From contig CP054837.1 in NCBI GenBank assembly GCA_028768525.1, positions 5,142,001 to 5,206,000 of the forward strand: DNA of 64,000 bases, given 5' to 3'. Below, in pieces: positions 18,608 through 27,931 of this stretch. The DNA comes from Desulfobacter sp. GTDB taxonomy: Bacteria > Desulfobacterota > Desulfobacteria > Desulfobacterales > Desulfobacteraceae. Each line of letters begins with the position of its first letter. Within the stretch, counting starts at the first letter, position 1. The translations under genes and the position numbers were made by a program. The notes beneath the pieces are model-generated. The model saw only the letters and a list, made by a program, of their open reading frames with translations. It was not told where the DNA came from and searched no databases.

Positions 18608-21600
18608 CGTCCGCCTCCTCACCCAGCAGGATCAGGTAGCTGACCACTTCAAAGTCATCCATGCCTTTAAAGCTGTTTTTATTGATGACGGTGCCGCCGG
18701 GAGAGAAGAGACTCTCCACACCGCGCTCTTCAGCGGCACCGGTCAGAGCCTGCACTGCTTTGGACAGCAGGTTGCGATACTGCGACATATCGGAGCCATT
18801 GCGTGTCTGGCCGGAAAAACGGGTTGTGGCTGCACCATCAACGGACTTTCCATGGATGCTCATCTTCTTCAGCAGATCCAGAATCTTTTTGGTCTGGGTG
18901 AACTGTAAAAGAACGGAACCGTCGTTATTCACATAGACCAGATAGTAAGGCGACAAAGCATAGGTGGAGTCCGAAACGGTTTGAGCGCCTTCATTTCTTA
19001 GGCAGAAGATCACTCCGGGTGAGAACTCATCTTTTAACGAGTCGTCGATGGTGGCCACGGCATACGCGCCAGATGGTATCCGTTCCAGCAGGTTCTCATG
19101 CTCTTTTATGTAGTCGCTGAGATCCATGCGGAAGTCGTTCAGCGTGAGGTCGGTGATGGAGATGCCACCCTCGACGTCATCAATGTCGACCACTTCGTTC
19201 TGAAGCTTTTCGAGCTGTTTCCGGCGGTATTCGAGGTCATTCATTTTTCCTGAATCGGTAAACTCAATGACGTTCTCTTCACCAGTGGCCGAAATATCCA
19301 GCAGAACCATGCGACCGGAAACGCGGGCCTCAAGATTTATGTACTCATCCAGCTCCATGTTGGGCCAGAAGTTCACCAGTTGGATTTTGTCATTTTTCGA
19401 GCCCAGTCGATCAACACGGCCAAAACGCTGAATGATTCGAACCGGATTCCAGTGGATGTCATAGTTGATCAGGTAATCGCAGTCCTGCAGGTTTTGCCCC
19501 TCTGAAATACAGTCCGTGGCAATCAGCAGGTCAATTTCTGCAGTGAGAGATGAATCGATCTTTTCACGCTCTTTCGATACTGGCGAGAAGGACGTAATGA
19601 TTGCGGCCAGATCCTTGCGTATGCCGGGCATCTCGGTTTTGTTTTCTCCGGAGCCGGTAACCAAGGCAGCATAGATTCCAAGCTCCCGCTGTGCCCATTT
19701 TGCAGTGTTTTCATATAGATACTTTGCGGTATCAGCAAATGCGGTGAAAATAATGAGCTTCTTATTGTCCGGATTGATCGGGTTGGCAACTTTGTAGCGA
19801 ATAAGCTCCTTTAGTTTCCTGAGCTTTTCATCTTGCGGGGCTTTTATTGACTGTGAAGAGGCAATCAGTTTTTCCAGAATCTCCCGATCTTCTTCAAGCT
19901 CTTGCTTCCAGCGTACCGTATCCATGTCCTGAATCAGGACTTTGACCTTCTTGCCGACAACAAAAGGAGAGAAAGCATCATCTTCAATTTCGATCTCTTC
20001 GATATCAAACTCTTCAACCGCTGTATTGTTGTCATGGTCTGCAATTTTCTGGATCAATCCTGTTACTTCACCGAGAAGTTTTTCCAGCGTCATGGTGAAG
20101 GAGTTGATTGAGCTTTCCATTCGTTTGAAGAGGTTAACCCGCATCAAATGAATCAAGCTCTGTTCGCGGTCTACCTGTCTGAACACGGAACCGCCAGCAA
20201 CCTTTCGGTCATATTTGCGGCTGTACTCTTCAGCCTTTTGCGGCAGGACATATTTCAGCGGAGCATATGCGCTCAAATTAAGCAGTCGAATATCTCGGTT
20301 AATACTCTCAAGCGCCGGGAAGCGTCCCTCTGTATCAATGTCAGTTTTGATATTGACGGGTTTTAGCCTCTCGGGGAATTTTCCGATCTCCGTTACATCA
20401 TAATACTTTTCGATATGCTTTCTGGATCGGGCAATGGTGAGAAGATCCAGCAATTTGAAATAGTCAAAATTCAAAGTCTCCAGCAGGGACTCTGTGGTTC
20501 TCTTGCTGTCGTCCAGATTCAGCCATGCATTGAAGCGTGTCTGAGCCATTTTTAACGTCTGTTCTATGCTGGTGATTCCATTGGTCTTAAACGCATCGTC
20601 TTTTGCCTCAACGATAAAAGCAACTTGGTTTTTCAGGTCGTTCATCCGGTTGTTTACCGGCGTCGCCGAGAGCATCAGCACTTTGGTTTTCACGCCAGCT
20701 TTGATGATCCCGTCCATGAGTTTGGCATATCGGGTCAGGGCATTATCTTTGCGGGCCGGGTTGTTTCGGAAGTTATGCGACTCATCAATTACCACCAGAT
20801 CATAATTGCCCCAGTTTAGCGTCTCCAGGTTAATTTCCCCGGACATACCTCGCGCACGAGTCAAATCCGTATGGTTGAGAACATCATAATTAAATCTATC
20901 GGAAGACAAAATATTTCTTTTGTCATTAATGGTATATAATGTCCAGTTTTCCCTCAGCTTTTTGGGACATAAGACCAAAACTCTATCATTCCGTAGTTCA
21001 TAATATTTTATAATTGCCAGAGCCTCAAAGGTCTTACCCAATCCAACGCTATCAGCAATGATGCATCCGTTATACCTTTCAATTTTATCGATTGCACCCA
21101 AGACGCCATCACATTGGAATTTATAAAGTTTTTGCCAAACTTCGGTTCCTTTTATGCCGGTCTGTGTTTTAATGATATTTTCTTCATCAAGTTCACCAAT
21201 TAGCTCTTTAAAAATATTAAAAAGAGTGAGGAAATAAATTTGCTGAGGTGTTTTATCGGTATAGTAAAGGGCAAGAGCCTCTTGAATAGTAGTTCCAATA
21301 TCAGAATTATTTCCACCCAAAGACCATAGTCCCTCAAACCAATCAACCAAAGAATCTGTCTCTTCAGGACTTCGGAAGAAGGTATTCATGTGGTGGGTTT
21401 CTGATGGTACGATACCCAGGCCGTCAGTGGTAAAAGAGGAACTACCTACTATGGCAAGGTCTTTCTTTTTGCCGTTGTGAGATAAATGAATAAAATTTTG
21501 ATATACCTGAGAGGGTAACTGACGCACTTCACACTTTTTTTGCAGCCATTCTGAACACTCACGTGCAATGCGGTTAATATCCAGTCTGTTTCTAAGGCGA

Positions 21601-21836
21601 CGGTCCAGATGGCTCCCCGGCAGATTGGCAATGAAGGTTTTGGAATCTTTGGGAGTTGGAACAAGAAGCTTAAACTTACCAACCTTTGAAAGCTCTTTTT
21701 TCAATTCAGCGAATGCATATAAAGAAAACAAGGAGGAAAGAACCGAAATACTGCATCCGGAAGAAAGGTCTCCTTTTAATTTAGAGATAACTGTACCAAA
21801 AGATTTATTATCTATTACTCCAGTAGTTTGCTCCAT
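18600..21836 (-). CDS. PLD-like/SNF2 helicase of the defence operon
   Basis: 1078 residues. The N-terminal part (about 20-180) resembles a phospholipase-D-like nuclease domain, with DLAIVGSSSFTTDGLG matching the second half of the HKD motif; the expected HxK is not clear (HNG), so activity is doubtful. SNF2-type helicase motifs follow: ADSVGLGKTFEA near 262, VVIDESHNFRN, LMLSATPVNNR, and C-terminal TDCISEGQNLQDCDYLINYD with IIQRFGRVDRLG. This is the first gene of the operon, overlapping the DUF4391 gene. Similar helicases occur in DISARM-like and other methyltransferase-linked systems, where they likely translocate on DNA. Confidence 0.85.
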   Translation of the reverse strand: MEQTTGVIDNKSFGTVISKLKGDLSSGCSISVLSSLFSLYAFAELKKELSKVGKFKLLVPTPKDSKTFIANLPGSHLDRRLRNRLDINRIARECSEWLQKKCEVRQLPSQVYQNFIHLSHNGKKKDLAIVGSSSFTTDGLGIVPSETHHMNTFFRSPEETDSLVDWFEGLWSLGGNNSDIGTTIQEALALYYTDKTPQQIYFLTLFNIFKELIGELDEENIIKTQTGIKGTEVWQKLYKFQCDGVLGAIDKIERYNGCIIADSVGLGKTFEALAIIKYYELRNDRVLVLCPKKLRENWTLYTINDKRNILSSDRFNYDVLNHTDLTRARGMSGEINLETLNWGNYDLVVIDESHNFRNNPARKDNALTRYAKLMDGIIKAGVKTKVLMLSATPVNNRMNDLKNQVAFIVEAKDDAFKTNGITSIEQTLKMAQTRFNAWLNLDDSKRTTESLLETLNFDYFKLLDLLTIARSRKHIEKYYDVTEIGKFPERLKPVNIKTDIDTEGRFPALESINRDIRLLNLSAYAPLKYVLPQKAEEYSRKYDRKVAGGSVFRQVDREQSLIHLMRVNLFKRMESSINSFTMTLEKLLGEVTGLIQKIADHDNNTAVEEFDIEEIEIEDDAFSPFVVGKKVKVLIQDMDTVRWKQELEEDREILEKLIASSQSIKAPQDEKLRKLKELIRYKVANPINPDNKKLIIFTAFADTAKYLYENTAKWAQRELGIYAALVTGSGENKTEMPGIRKDLAAIITSFSPVSKEREKIDSSLTAEIDLLIATDCISEGQNLQDCDYLINYDIHWNPVRIIQRFGRVDRLGSKNDKIQLVNFWPNMELDEYINLEARVSGRMVLLDISATGEENVIEFTDSGKMNDLEYRRKQLEKLQNEVVDIDDVEGGISITDLTLNDFRMDLSDYIKEHENLLERIPSGAYAVATIDDSLKDEFSPGVIFCLRNEGAQTVSDSTYALSPYYLVYVNNDGSVLLQFTQTKKILDLLKKMSIHGKSVDGAATTRFSGQTRNGSDMSQYRNLLSKAVQALTGAAEERGVESLFSPGGTVINKNSFKGMDDFEVVSYLILLGEEADDE

Positions 21837-22008
21837 TATTTTCTGCGTACCTATTATTTCCTAAATTTTCTATCTTAAGGGCGAACTTTTTGGATCACAC
21901 AACACAAGCCGCGGCCATTTAGACATAAACAATTATCGAAATCAAGCTATCAATCAGTTTGGGATTTCCTTTTTAGTTATTCTTTCAGATCCCAATAACC
22001 CGAGCAGT

Positions 22009-22986
22009 TCATAACGCATTCTCAACCTTTTCATTTTCAAAATAGAACTCGGAAGTTTCACAGGTTGAGCACTCTTTATAGAATTTCAATTTTGCTTTTC
22101 TAATTCGTACTTTGCATGAATCATTTTTGCATTTTAGTTTAATAGCAGTATTACCATCACAGTCTCTGCATTTGAAATAGTACCCATACCGTCCGTATAA
22201 TATACTGATGTTCACAGAATTGCATTTGGAGCATTTCTTTTCTTCTGAGCTATCTGATTCATCAACAGGGGCCTTTGGAGCCCATTTTGTTAAATCTTCA
22301 TCATTGTTTAGCTCAGGGGGCTCCTGATATTCATCAGCTCGAGCGCTGGACTTATGTGCTTTAACGAGGGTGTCGGATATTCTTTGAATTGTGGATTCTC
22401 TGAAATGACTATTCATTTTCAATGAAAAAAGCTTGTCATTTGTTTTTGCGTACCCGTCAATAAGTCCTTCTATCTTCTCAGTTATTTGATCTGCTTTGCA
22501 TACTTCGGCAATAGAGGTGTTTTTACCTCTTTTAATGATGCCAGTATCAGATATGGCAACCAACACATCATATTTAAAATCTGCCAATGTAGTTTTTGAT
22601 ATGAGTATTTTTCTAAGAAGATGCTCACAATTTGTCGTAAGGAATTTTTGAAGCAAATCTATTTGCCTCTTGGCCTGATTTACAGGAGATGGCATTCCTT
22701 TAGAAGAGCTACGATAGTGCCTGATCCATTCGCCATGTTCGTTAATGGAAATTTTAGATGTGACACTTTTTGATTCGACCACTGTAAAACCAAATCTATG
22801 GATGATTAAGTGATCCATTTGAGCAAAATCATCACCCATCTGGATTCGCAGATCATTGATAACGACAATATCAGAGTTGTCCTGAAATGCCCGTTTTAAA
22901 TAAAATGCCATCTGCTTTTCAGCATCATGGCCATATTTTTGAATTTTAGTAAGATTGGTTTTATCATCAATTCCTTTTAATATCAC
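22009..22986 (-). CDS. NERD domain protein with C-terminal zinc ribbons
   Basis: 325 residues. The N-terminal NERD nuclease-related domain (about 15-125) shows DLRIQMGDDFAQMDHLIIHRFGFTVVESKS; the D...ExK spacing matches the PD-(D/E)xK fold. The C terminus has two zinc-ribbon units (CSKCNS...CRDC and CKNDSCK...CSTC), like topoisomerase zinc fingers. Such proteins are frequent in defence islands and probably act on DNA. It is transcribed with the DUF6998-like gene 21 bp upstream and may be an accessory to the operon that follows 170 bp later. Confidence 0.78.
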   Translation of the reverse strand: MILKGIDDKTNLTKIQKYGHDAEKQMAFYLKRAFQDNSDIVVINDLRIQMGDDFAQMDHLIIHRFGFTVVESKSVTSKISINEHGEWIRHYRSSSKGMPSPVNQAKRQIDLLQKFLTTNCEHLLRKILISKTTLADFKYDVLVAISDTGIIKRGKNTSIAEVCKADQITEKIEGLIDGYAKTNDKLFSLKMNSHFRESTIQRISDTLVKAHKSSARADEYQEPPELNNDEDLTKWAPKAPVDESDSSEEKKCSKCNSVNISILYGRYGYYFKCRDCDGNTAIKLKCKNDSCKVRIRKAKLKFYKECSTCETSEFYFENEKVENAL

Positions 22987-23007
22987 AACGTCTTCCTGCT
23001 ATTTTTT

Positions 23008-23679
23008 TTATCCTTGTTCACCGATGGTTTTCAATACTTGGTTTCCCAACTGCCTTGTATTTAGAAAATTACCGTTGCTGTTCATTAAACCCACATTCAA
23101 TATTTTAGCCAATTTTCTAAGCACTGGTTTTACGGGGCTCAACAGAGTTCCATCTTGTTCAAGCTCAATTGCTCCAGTTTCTAATTCCCTTATAATATAC
23201 CCCTCAAATTCAACCTCTTTCACAGATGATATGTCTTCTCTTGATTTTTTTGCTTGAGTTAACTTGCTGAGGGCTAAATTTAATTTACCGTTTCTGCCTG
23301 GTACCATAAGAGTTTCTGCCTCAGTTCTTGGAGCATTTAGCAGCGTTTCTACCTGCATCTCTTCTGTATTGACCCTTAGGATCATGATTCGATCCACAAC
23401 ATCCAGCGTGTTGGAATTAAAACTGATATGCCCAGTGTTTTTCATTTTGGCAGTTGTTTTAACAGAAATCCTTTCTCCATCACCGCTTACAACATCATAT
23501 CCTTTCTGATTGACTTCCGTTGCCATCTGCCCATTGGTAATCAAGGCTGCGTAAAGTTCCCCAATCCTACCACAAAGGTGTCTAAGCTCGGTAGGAGGGA
23601 CTTCCCAGCTTAATTCTCTTTCAAACCAAGCCATTGCTTCACCAAGAGATTGGATAATTTGCATTTGAGTTAGGGCCAT
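23008..23679 (-). CDS. DUF6998-like protein, possible PD-(D/E)xK nuclease
   Basis: 223 residues. The central segment GYDVVSGDGERISVKTTAK, with preceding conserved Glu residues (CGRIGELYAAL), resembles the D...(V)K core of restriction-endonuclease-like folds. It also matches the pattern of DUF6998 proteins found beside restriction systems. The C-terminal half is unassigned. It is the first gene of a pair with the NERD protein. Nuclease function is inference from the short motif only. Confidence 0.6.
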   Translation of the reverse strand: MALTQMQIIQSLGEAMAWFERELSWEVPPTELRHLCGRIGELYAALITNGQMATEVNQKGYDVVSGDGERISVKTTAKMKNTGHISFNSNTLDVVDRIMILRVNTEEMQVETLLNAPRTEAETLMVPGRNGKLNLALSKLTQAKKSREDISSVKEVEFEGYIIRELETGAIELEQDGTLLSPVKPVLRKLAKILNVGLMNSNGNFLNTRQLGNQVLKTIGEQG

Positions 23680-23732
23680 TGTTTTTTCACTTTTATTGAA
23701 ACAAGTTTTCGTTTTTTATTTGGCATACAGCA

Positions 23733-23921
23733 TCAATCCCCAAGTTCCCCACCAACCCTATACGTCCCATCCAGCCGTTTCCACATGTCTTCATATTTCT
23801 TGTCCAGTTCTGATACGACCAGGTCATATTCTTCCTGTGTTATTTGTCCGGTTTTCAGTTTGGTCTCAATCATGAACAGTTCATCATCATACCATTTATC
23901 GGGATCGAAATTATAAGTCAT
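23733..23921 (-). CDS. Small acidic protein, second of a coupled pair
   Basis: 62 residues, acidic and helical (WYDDELFMIETKLKTGQITQ, then a Glu/Lys-rich helix), ending in a glycine-rich tail. Its ATG lies 3 bp after the stop of a 55-residue gene, so translation is probably coupled; it lacks its own ribosome site. No family is recognised. Pair size and coupling resemble toxin-antitoxin loci, without motif support. Confidence 0.6.
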   Translation of the reverse strand: MTYNFDPDKWYDDELFMIETKLKTGQITQEEYDLVVSELDKKYEDMWKRLDGTYRVGGELGD

Positions 23922-23924
23922 GGT

Positions 23925-24092
23925 TTAAAACGGAATGAAGTGTTCTCTACCATCTCTTGCATCGAAAAGGATCTGGGAGATTTTGGATTTAGGGACAGTT
24001 TTGATGGGGGATGATTTCTTAGCCCCCGGCTGAAATTTTTGTTGCTTGAGGCACCTACGGATTTCAGCTCGCTTCTCTTCAGACAGATACAT
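23925..24092 (-). CDS. Small basic protein, first of a coupled pair
   Basis: 55 residues starting MYLSEEKRAEIRRCLKQQKF, basic, with a Lys/Pro-rich middle and ending FIPF. A strong AAAGGAGG ribosome site 5 bp before the ATG sets the start. It is followed after 3 bp by the 62-residue acidic gene. No known family; a DNA- or RNA-binding small protein is possible. Confidence 0.6.
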   Translation of the reverse strand: MYLSEEKRAEIRRCLKQQKFQPGAKKSSPIKTVPKSKISQILFDARDGREHFIPF

Positions 24093-24596
24093 GAAGCCTC
24101 CTTTTTTTCAGAATCGATACCAGTGCCATGCATTCTATATCAGGCCAAGGATCGACATTCAATAAGGGAAACCCTTAAATCAGGTTGTTTTTATCATGGT
24201 CGAACTTTCCCATTAGTATCCCACCATATTTTAAGGACCCTTTCCGGTTGATGGATCTCTAAGAATAAGCCAAATGTCTCCCATTATGGTCAGACATCAC
24301 CACCCTCCATAACTATGCCCTCAGGCTGGTAGCACCTATGAGGGAAGACCTTTACCCATTTGGTATATTATAGGGGTGGGGGCCTTTACCCATAGGTCTT
24401 TCAGGCTTTACCGGATCAGCAGCATAGTCATCACCGCAGACGACATCTTCCTCTAAAACCTTTAGCCGCATTTTCCCCCCTCCCCCTGGTCCTGTGATTC
24501 AGCGGGGAGAATCCATCCACCACCAAACCAACAACGAGGGCTTGTCCATTCAGGGCAGGCCCTTTCGTATTTTTAACCCAAGCAAAGGAGGTAGTC
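24093..24596 (+). other. Intergenic region between divergent units
   Basis: About 500 bp dividing the minus-strand defence island from the plus-strand accessory module. It holds an inverted repeat CCCTCA/TGAGGG (24318-24344) and two direct copies of CCTTTACCCAT in the following 70 bp. Promoters for both sides and possible regulator sites are expected; nothing further is recognisable. Confidence 0.4.
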
Positions 24597-25454
24597 ATGA
24601 AATCCATCAGTGACACCAACATCATCAAACAATTTACCCGGCCACCTGACGACAGGAGCCAGGCCGAAACTGGAAGCATTTCTGCATTCCCCTCGAATCC
24701 GCTCGACATGCCCACATCCACATTCGAGGCCAATTTGAAGCGCCGCCAGGAAAACCACCAGAAGCTGATTCAATGGATTAGGGAGCGCTTGGAGCCAGAC
24801 GTAGACTACGGGCGGGTGCATGTTGTTGAACATTGCAAATATGCCAGGGCCGGTATTGTTCACCAGTGCCGAGACTTAAGCCATTACTCAGGCCTGATGC
24901 TCTGGAAAGCTGGTGCTGAGAAGGTTCTCGGTGTGATGGGCCTTACTGCCCATTTCCCTAATCTTCATCAATACGAGATGGCATGTGTGCATAAACAGGA
25001 AATCATCCAGGTGCTGCTGAGATGTGAGCTGAGAACTTTAAACGGGAAAGTGGTCGCAGAAGGCAGCGGCGGCAGGCACATACGTCAGGATAACTGGAAC
25101 CTGAACACCAGTATCAAGATGGCCAGTAAATCTGCTCTCATAGACGCAACAGTACGTGTGGCGGGGCTTACAGGGATCTTCATCAAAACCCACCGGCATA
25201 CAGTCAGAAACAATGTACCCGGTATGTCAGATTGTCCAAATTACAATCTTCCTTCAGGGGCAGCTCGTCACGGCCCTATTCCCGAAGATAAACCGATCAG
25301 TCAGAAACAAAAGGATCTTATCTTTCGGTTGTCCGGCACCAAAGGGCTAACCACAGAAGGTCTGAACCAGTTAACCAAAGACCGTTTCAGCAAATCACTG
25401 GATGACCTTAACCGTGTTGAGGCGTCTACTTTTATCCAATATTTCAACGGCTGA
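24597..25454 (+). CDS. Conserved mobile-element protein of unknown function
   Basis: 285 residues, ATG with AAAGGAGG. The segment RQDNWNLNTSIKMASKSALIDATVRVAGLTG is a pattern seen in conserved plasmid/ICE and phage proteins (W-LN-(A/S)xKMAxKxAxxDAxL). In other replicons it lies near single-strand annealing or replication genes. No catalytic motif is clear. The C terminus (about 225-285) has a small helical domain, SQKQKDLIFRLSGTKGLTTEG. It heads a run of plus-strand genes with good ribosome sites, typical of an accessory module. Confidence 0.6.
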   Translation: MKSISDTNIIKQFTRPPDDRSQAETGSISAFPSNPLDMPTSTFEANLKRRQENHQKLIQWIRERLEPDVDYGRVHVVEHCKYARAGIVHQCRDLSHYSGLMLWKAGAEKVLGVMGLTAHFPNLHQYEMACVHKQEIIQVLLRCELRTLNGKVVAEGSGGRHIRQDNWNLNTSIKMASKSALIDATVRVAGLTGIFIKTHRHTVRNNVPGMSDCPNYNLPSGAARHGPIPEDKPISQKQKDLIFRLSGTKGLTTEGLNQLTKDRFSKSLDDLNRVEASTFIQYFNG

Positions 25455-25482
25455 AACCAGCCACAACATAAGGAGAATTATC

Positions 25483-25812
25483 ATGAGAAACACACCAACC
25501 GAGGCACAACTGGCAACCATCCCTGAACTGTATGCAACGGAACACATCCCCATCGAAGATAAGATTGTTCAGGCGCATTTCTACATCGGGCAATCGCACT
25601 GGTTCATCGTTGAATATGACCAGGTCGATACTATGTTCGGATTCTGTATTTTGAACGGAGACCTTGAAATGGCCGAATGGGGGTATGTTAGCTATCAGCA
25701 GCTGAAATCCATAAGCATCTTGGATGTTTTCCAGGTTGAGTACGATCTTTTGTGGGAGCCGAAACCCGACAGTGAAGTTGAATTGATCAGGAGGGCCAGG
25801 TTCTATGCATAG
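25483..25812 (+). CDS. DUF2958 family protein
   Basis: 109 residues. IPELYATEHIPIEDKIVQAHF, SHWFIVEYD, FGFCILNGDLEMAEWGYVS match the DUF2958 pattern (aromatic-rich, E(W)GY-S motif). These proteins are frequent on plasmids and ICEs next to DUF932-type proteins; function unknown. The start at 25483 is set by AAGGAG. Overlaps the next gene by 8 bp. Confidence 0.75.
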   Translation: MRNTPTEAQLATIPELYATEHIPIEDKIVQAHFYIGQSHWFIVEYDQVDTMFGFCILNGDLEMAEWGYVSYQQLKSISILDVFQVEYDLLWEPKPDSEVELIRRARFYA

Positions 25813-26152
25813 AGTTCACAATTACAGCGTCAGCAAAGAAGATTTCGAGGCGATGCTCAATGCCAAACGATTTAATCCGTGCCTTGAAATCACCTTCAGA
25901 GATCGTTCAGGGCAACACACTCATAAGCTGAATGTCGGCTATGGAGATAAACTGGATGTTTATCGGGAAGGGCCGGAAACCTATGTCCTGTCACGTAATT
26001 ATAGCCTTTGGTATGTGGGCTTAGAAATCTTTCAAGGGGCTGATAAAACCGGTGAAATCTTTCTGGACGAGCACCAAGTCAAAGAGACCCTCGAACGCGG
26101 CGATTTAGCCCCTTTTAACGCCATTAAACGGCTGAGGGAACACATGCTTTAA
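25805..26152 (+). CDS. Hypothetical protein, accessory module
   Basis: 115 residues, beta-rich in its middle (CLEITFRDRSGQHTHKLNVGYGD). Begins inside the DUF2958 stop region (ATGCATAG overlap), so it is translationally coupled. No family recognised. A terminator follows 30 bp after its stop, closing this small operon. Confidence 0.6.
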   Translation: MHRVHNYSVSKEDFEAMLNAKRFNPCLEITFRDRSGQHTHKLNVGYGDKLDVYREGPETYVLSRNYSLWYVGLEIFQGADKTGEIFLDEHQVKETLERGDLAPFNAIKRLREHML

Positions 26153-26182
26153 TCCAAATAAACAACCCATAAATCAAACATT

Positions 26183-26220
26183 AGAGGCCTTACTGGGCAT
26201 TCCAGTTAAGGTCTTTTTTT
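26183..26220 (+). terminator. Intrinsic terminator
   Basis: An AGGCCTTA-CTGG / CCAG-TTAAGG stem with a GCATT loop is followed by seven T. It lies between the stop at 26152 and the next ribosome site. Confidence 0.7.
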
Positions 26221-26243
26221 ATGCCTAAATCAAGGAGGAACCA

Positions 26244-26615
26244 ATGGCAATCGCGACAAAATCATTTGACCAAAGATGCCGTCAACACATGGCTGAACAG
26301 GGCATCACCAGCAAGGAAAAACTGCAGCACAAGCTTCAATCCATTTTTGAGGAAGCGGATCACCAGGAGGCTGCTTTAATAGGCCTGTATAAGATGCTGA
26401 TACCTGACTGGGATAAACTGGACCGCTTGGAAGGCTTTCCCATTATCGGCCAGGAAATGTGGCGGTACATCGGCAATCTCTTTATTCATTACGATCAGGA
26501 ACATCATCCCAAGGTCTTTAACGGCGGGCTTTGGCTGAATAACGGTTTCTCATCCAGCGAGGATCTTGGCCCATGGGAAATCAGCTTAAGCCGGTGCAAC
26601 GTCATTTATTCATAG
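26244..26615 (+). CDS. Hypothetical protein, accessory module
   Basis: 123 residues, mostly helical and acidic (DHQEAALIGLYKMLIPDWDKLD), ATG with AAGGAGGA. No family recognised. Flanked by terminators on both sides, so it is probably monocistronic. Confidence 0.6.
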   Translation: MAIATKSFDQRCRQHMAEQGITSKEKLQHKLQSIFEEADHQEAALIGLYKMLIPDWDKLDRLEGFPIIGQEMWRYIGNLFIHYDQEHHPKVFNGGLWLNNGFSSSEDLGPWEISLSRCNVIYS

Positions 26616-26633
26616 ACCATCAACGACAATTAG

Positions 26634-26673
26634 AAGGCCATCAGGGGGCAATCGCTCTTTGATGGCCTTTTTT
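26634..26673 (+). terminator. Intrinsic terminator
   Basis: Perfect AAGGCCATCA / TGATGGCCTT stem with a T run to 26673, 18 bp after the preceding stop codon. Confidence 0.8.
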
Positions 26674-26687
26674 ATTGGAGGACAATC

Positions 26688-26876
26688 ATGACCAAACAGC
26701 AGAAAGAAGCTTACCAGGACGTGGTTGAGCTGAAAAAGATTATCCGCAGCCTGAAAGGTAGGAAGTTCCGGCTTGATTGTGGGCACCACGTCACCTTCGG
26801 CCATTTTCTCGCCAATGACATTACCATCCGCAACGATAAAGAGCCAGTAATTACCTGTTCCCTGTGCGGTTATTAA
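26688..26876 (+). CDS. Small protein with a possible metal site
   Basis: 62 residues, ATG with GGAGG. LDCGHHVTFGHF followed by CSLCGY at the end gives Cys/His pairs that could form a small zinc site. Unknown family; sits between a terminator and the DUF932 gene. Confidence 0.55.
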   Translation: MTKQQKEAYQDVVELKKIIRSLKGRKFRLDCGHHVTFGHFLANDITIRNDKEPVITCSLCGY

Positions 26877-26928
26877 TCCGCTCACCCTATAAAAATTCTA
26901 TCAAATCAATCAACAAAGGAGAATTACC

Positions 26929-27876
26929 ATGATCACAACACTCGAAACCGTTATCAATGAAGTCCATCAGGATTCAATCAACCACTTTGATGAAGTCATG
27001 CCAGTGCATGAGATGGAGTTCGATAGTCTGAAGAAAATGTGGGTTTCCGGCAAGCAGATAGATGTTGCCCCCACGGCTCAGCGCCTTTTGTCCAATCGAC
27101 TTCGGGTGCCATATTCGTATCTGTCCCGGTGCCCTGAAGATTTACAGGCCCGCAATCTGAATTACTGGATTGAGAAGGAGTGCCAACGCCGGGACACGTT
27201 CTTTTGCAGGTTCAATGGAGATACACTTCGTGCTGTATTTACTGAACGATACCAACCCCTGGATAACATGGAAATCCTGGCCCAAATCATCGAGCAGGGC
27301 TTCAAGCCATATATGCAGGTTCAGTTCTCCCTGGACCATGGGATGTTCCTGCTTAAAATTCCAGAGTTTGACAGAACATTCGGTGTCAATTCCAGCCACG
27401 ACGGTCCTATAGATGAAATTGTTCCAGGCATTGCTTTTACCAATAGTGAAGTTGGCTTGATCGCTTTCAGCATTGAGGCTTTCTTCTATCGTCTGGTTTG
27501 CACCAATGGCCTGATTTCTGTTGCCCAGAAGGTATCTAAATTCAAACACATCAGTAACCGGGGATTGGAGAATTTTCCTGAAACCCTGTCAGGTGTAATT
27601 GACGGGTCCATCCGTAATCAGGAGGAGTTCAAATTATCCCGCCAGTCTCATGTTGAGCACCCCATTGCTTCCATTGACACATTCAGCAGGCGTTTTGGCC
27701 TTTCTCAAAATGATGCTGATATCGTCAAGAAATCTTTTGAGCAGGAACCTGGTGATACTCTTTTCCACGTTCTCAATGCATTCACCGCCGCAGCCAAATC
27801 AGAAGGATTGAGCACAGCGGATGTCTATAAATTCGAGAAAGCCGGGGGCCAGATCCTGTCCCTGGTCAAACCCTAA
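26929..27876 (+). CDS. DUF932 family protein
   Basis: 315 residues, ATG with AAAGGAG. RLRVPYSYLSRCPEDLQARNLN, LRAVFTERYQPLDN and an internal VRNGLI-like segment (RLVCTNGLISVAQ) match DUF932 proteins (phage/plasmid YubP/YfjQ-like). These are widespread on mobile elements and of unknown function. It is the largest gene of the accessory module that also has the DUF2958 protein. Confidence 0.8.
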   Translation: MITTLETVINEVHQDSINHFDEVMPVHEMEFDSLKKMWVSGKQIDVAPTAQRLLSNRLRVPYSYLSRCPEDLQARNLNYWIEKECQRRDTFFCRFNGDTLRAVFTERYQPLDNMEILAQIIEQGFKPYMQVQFSLDHGMFLLKIPEFDRTFGVNSSHDGPIDEIVPGIAFTNSEVGLIAFSIEAFFYRLVCTNGLISVAQKVSKFKHISNRGLENFPETLSGVIDGSIRNQEEFKLSRQSHVEHPIASIDTFSRRFGLSQNDADIVKKSFEQEPGDTLFHVLNAFTAAAKSEGLSTADVYKFEKAGGQILSLVKP

Positions 27877-27931
27877 ATCCAATTATCTGACCCAATCATA
27901 ACAGAAGGTTTAAAAAATGAAGGAGGAAGAC

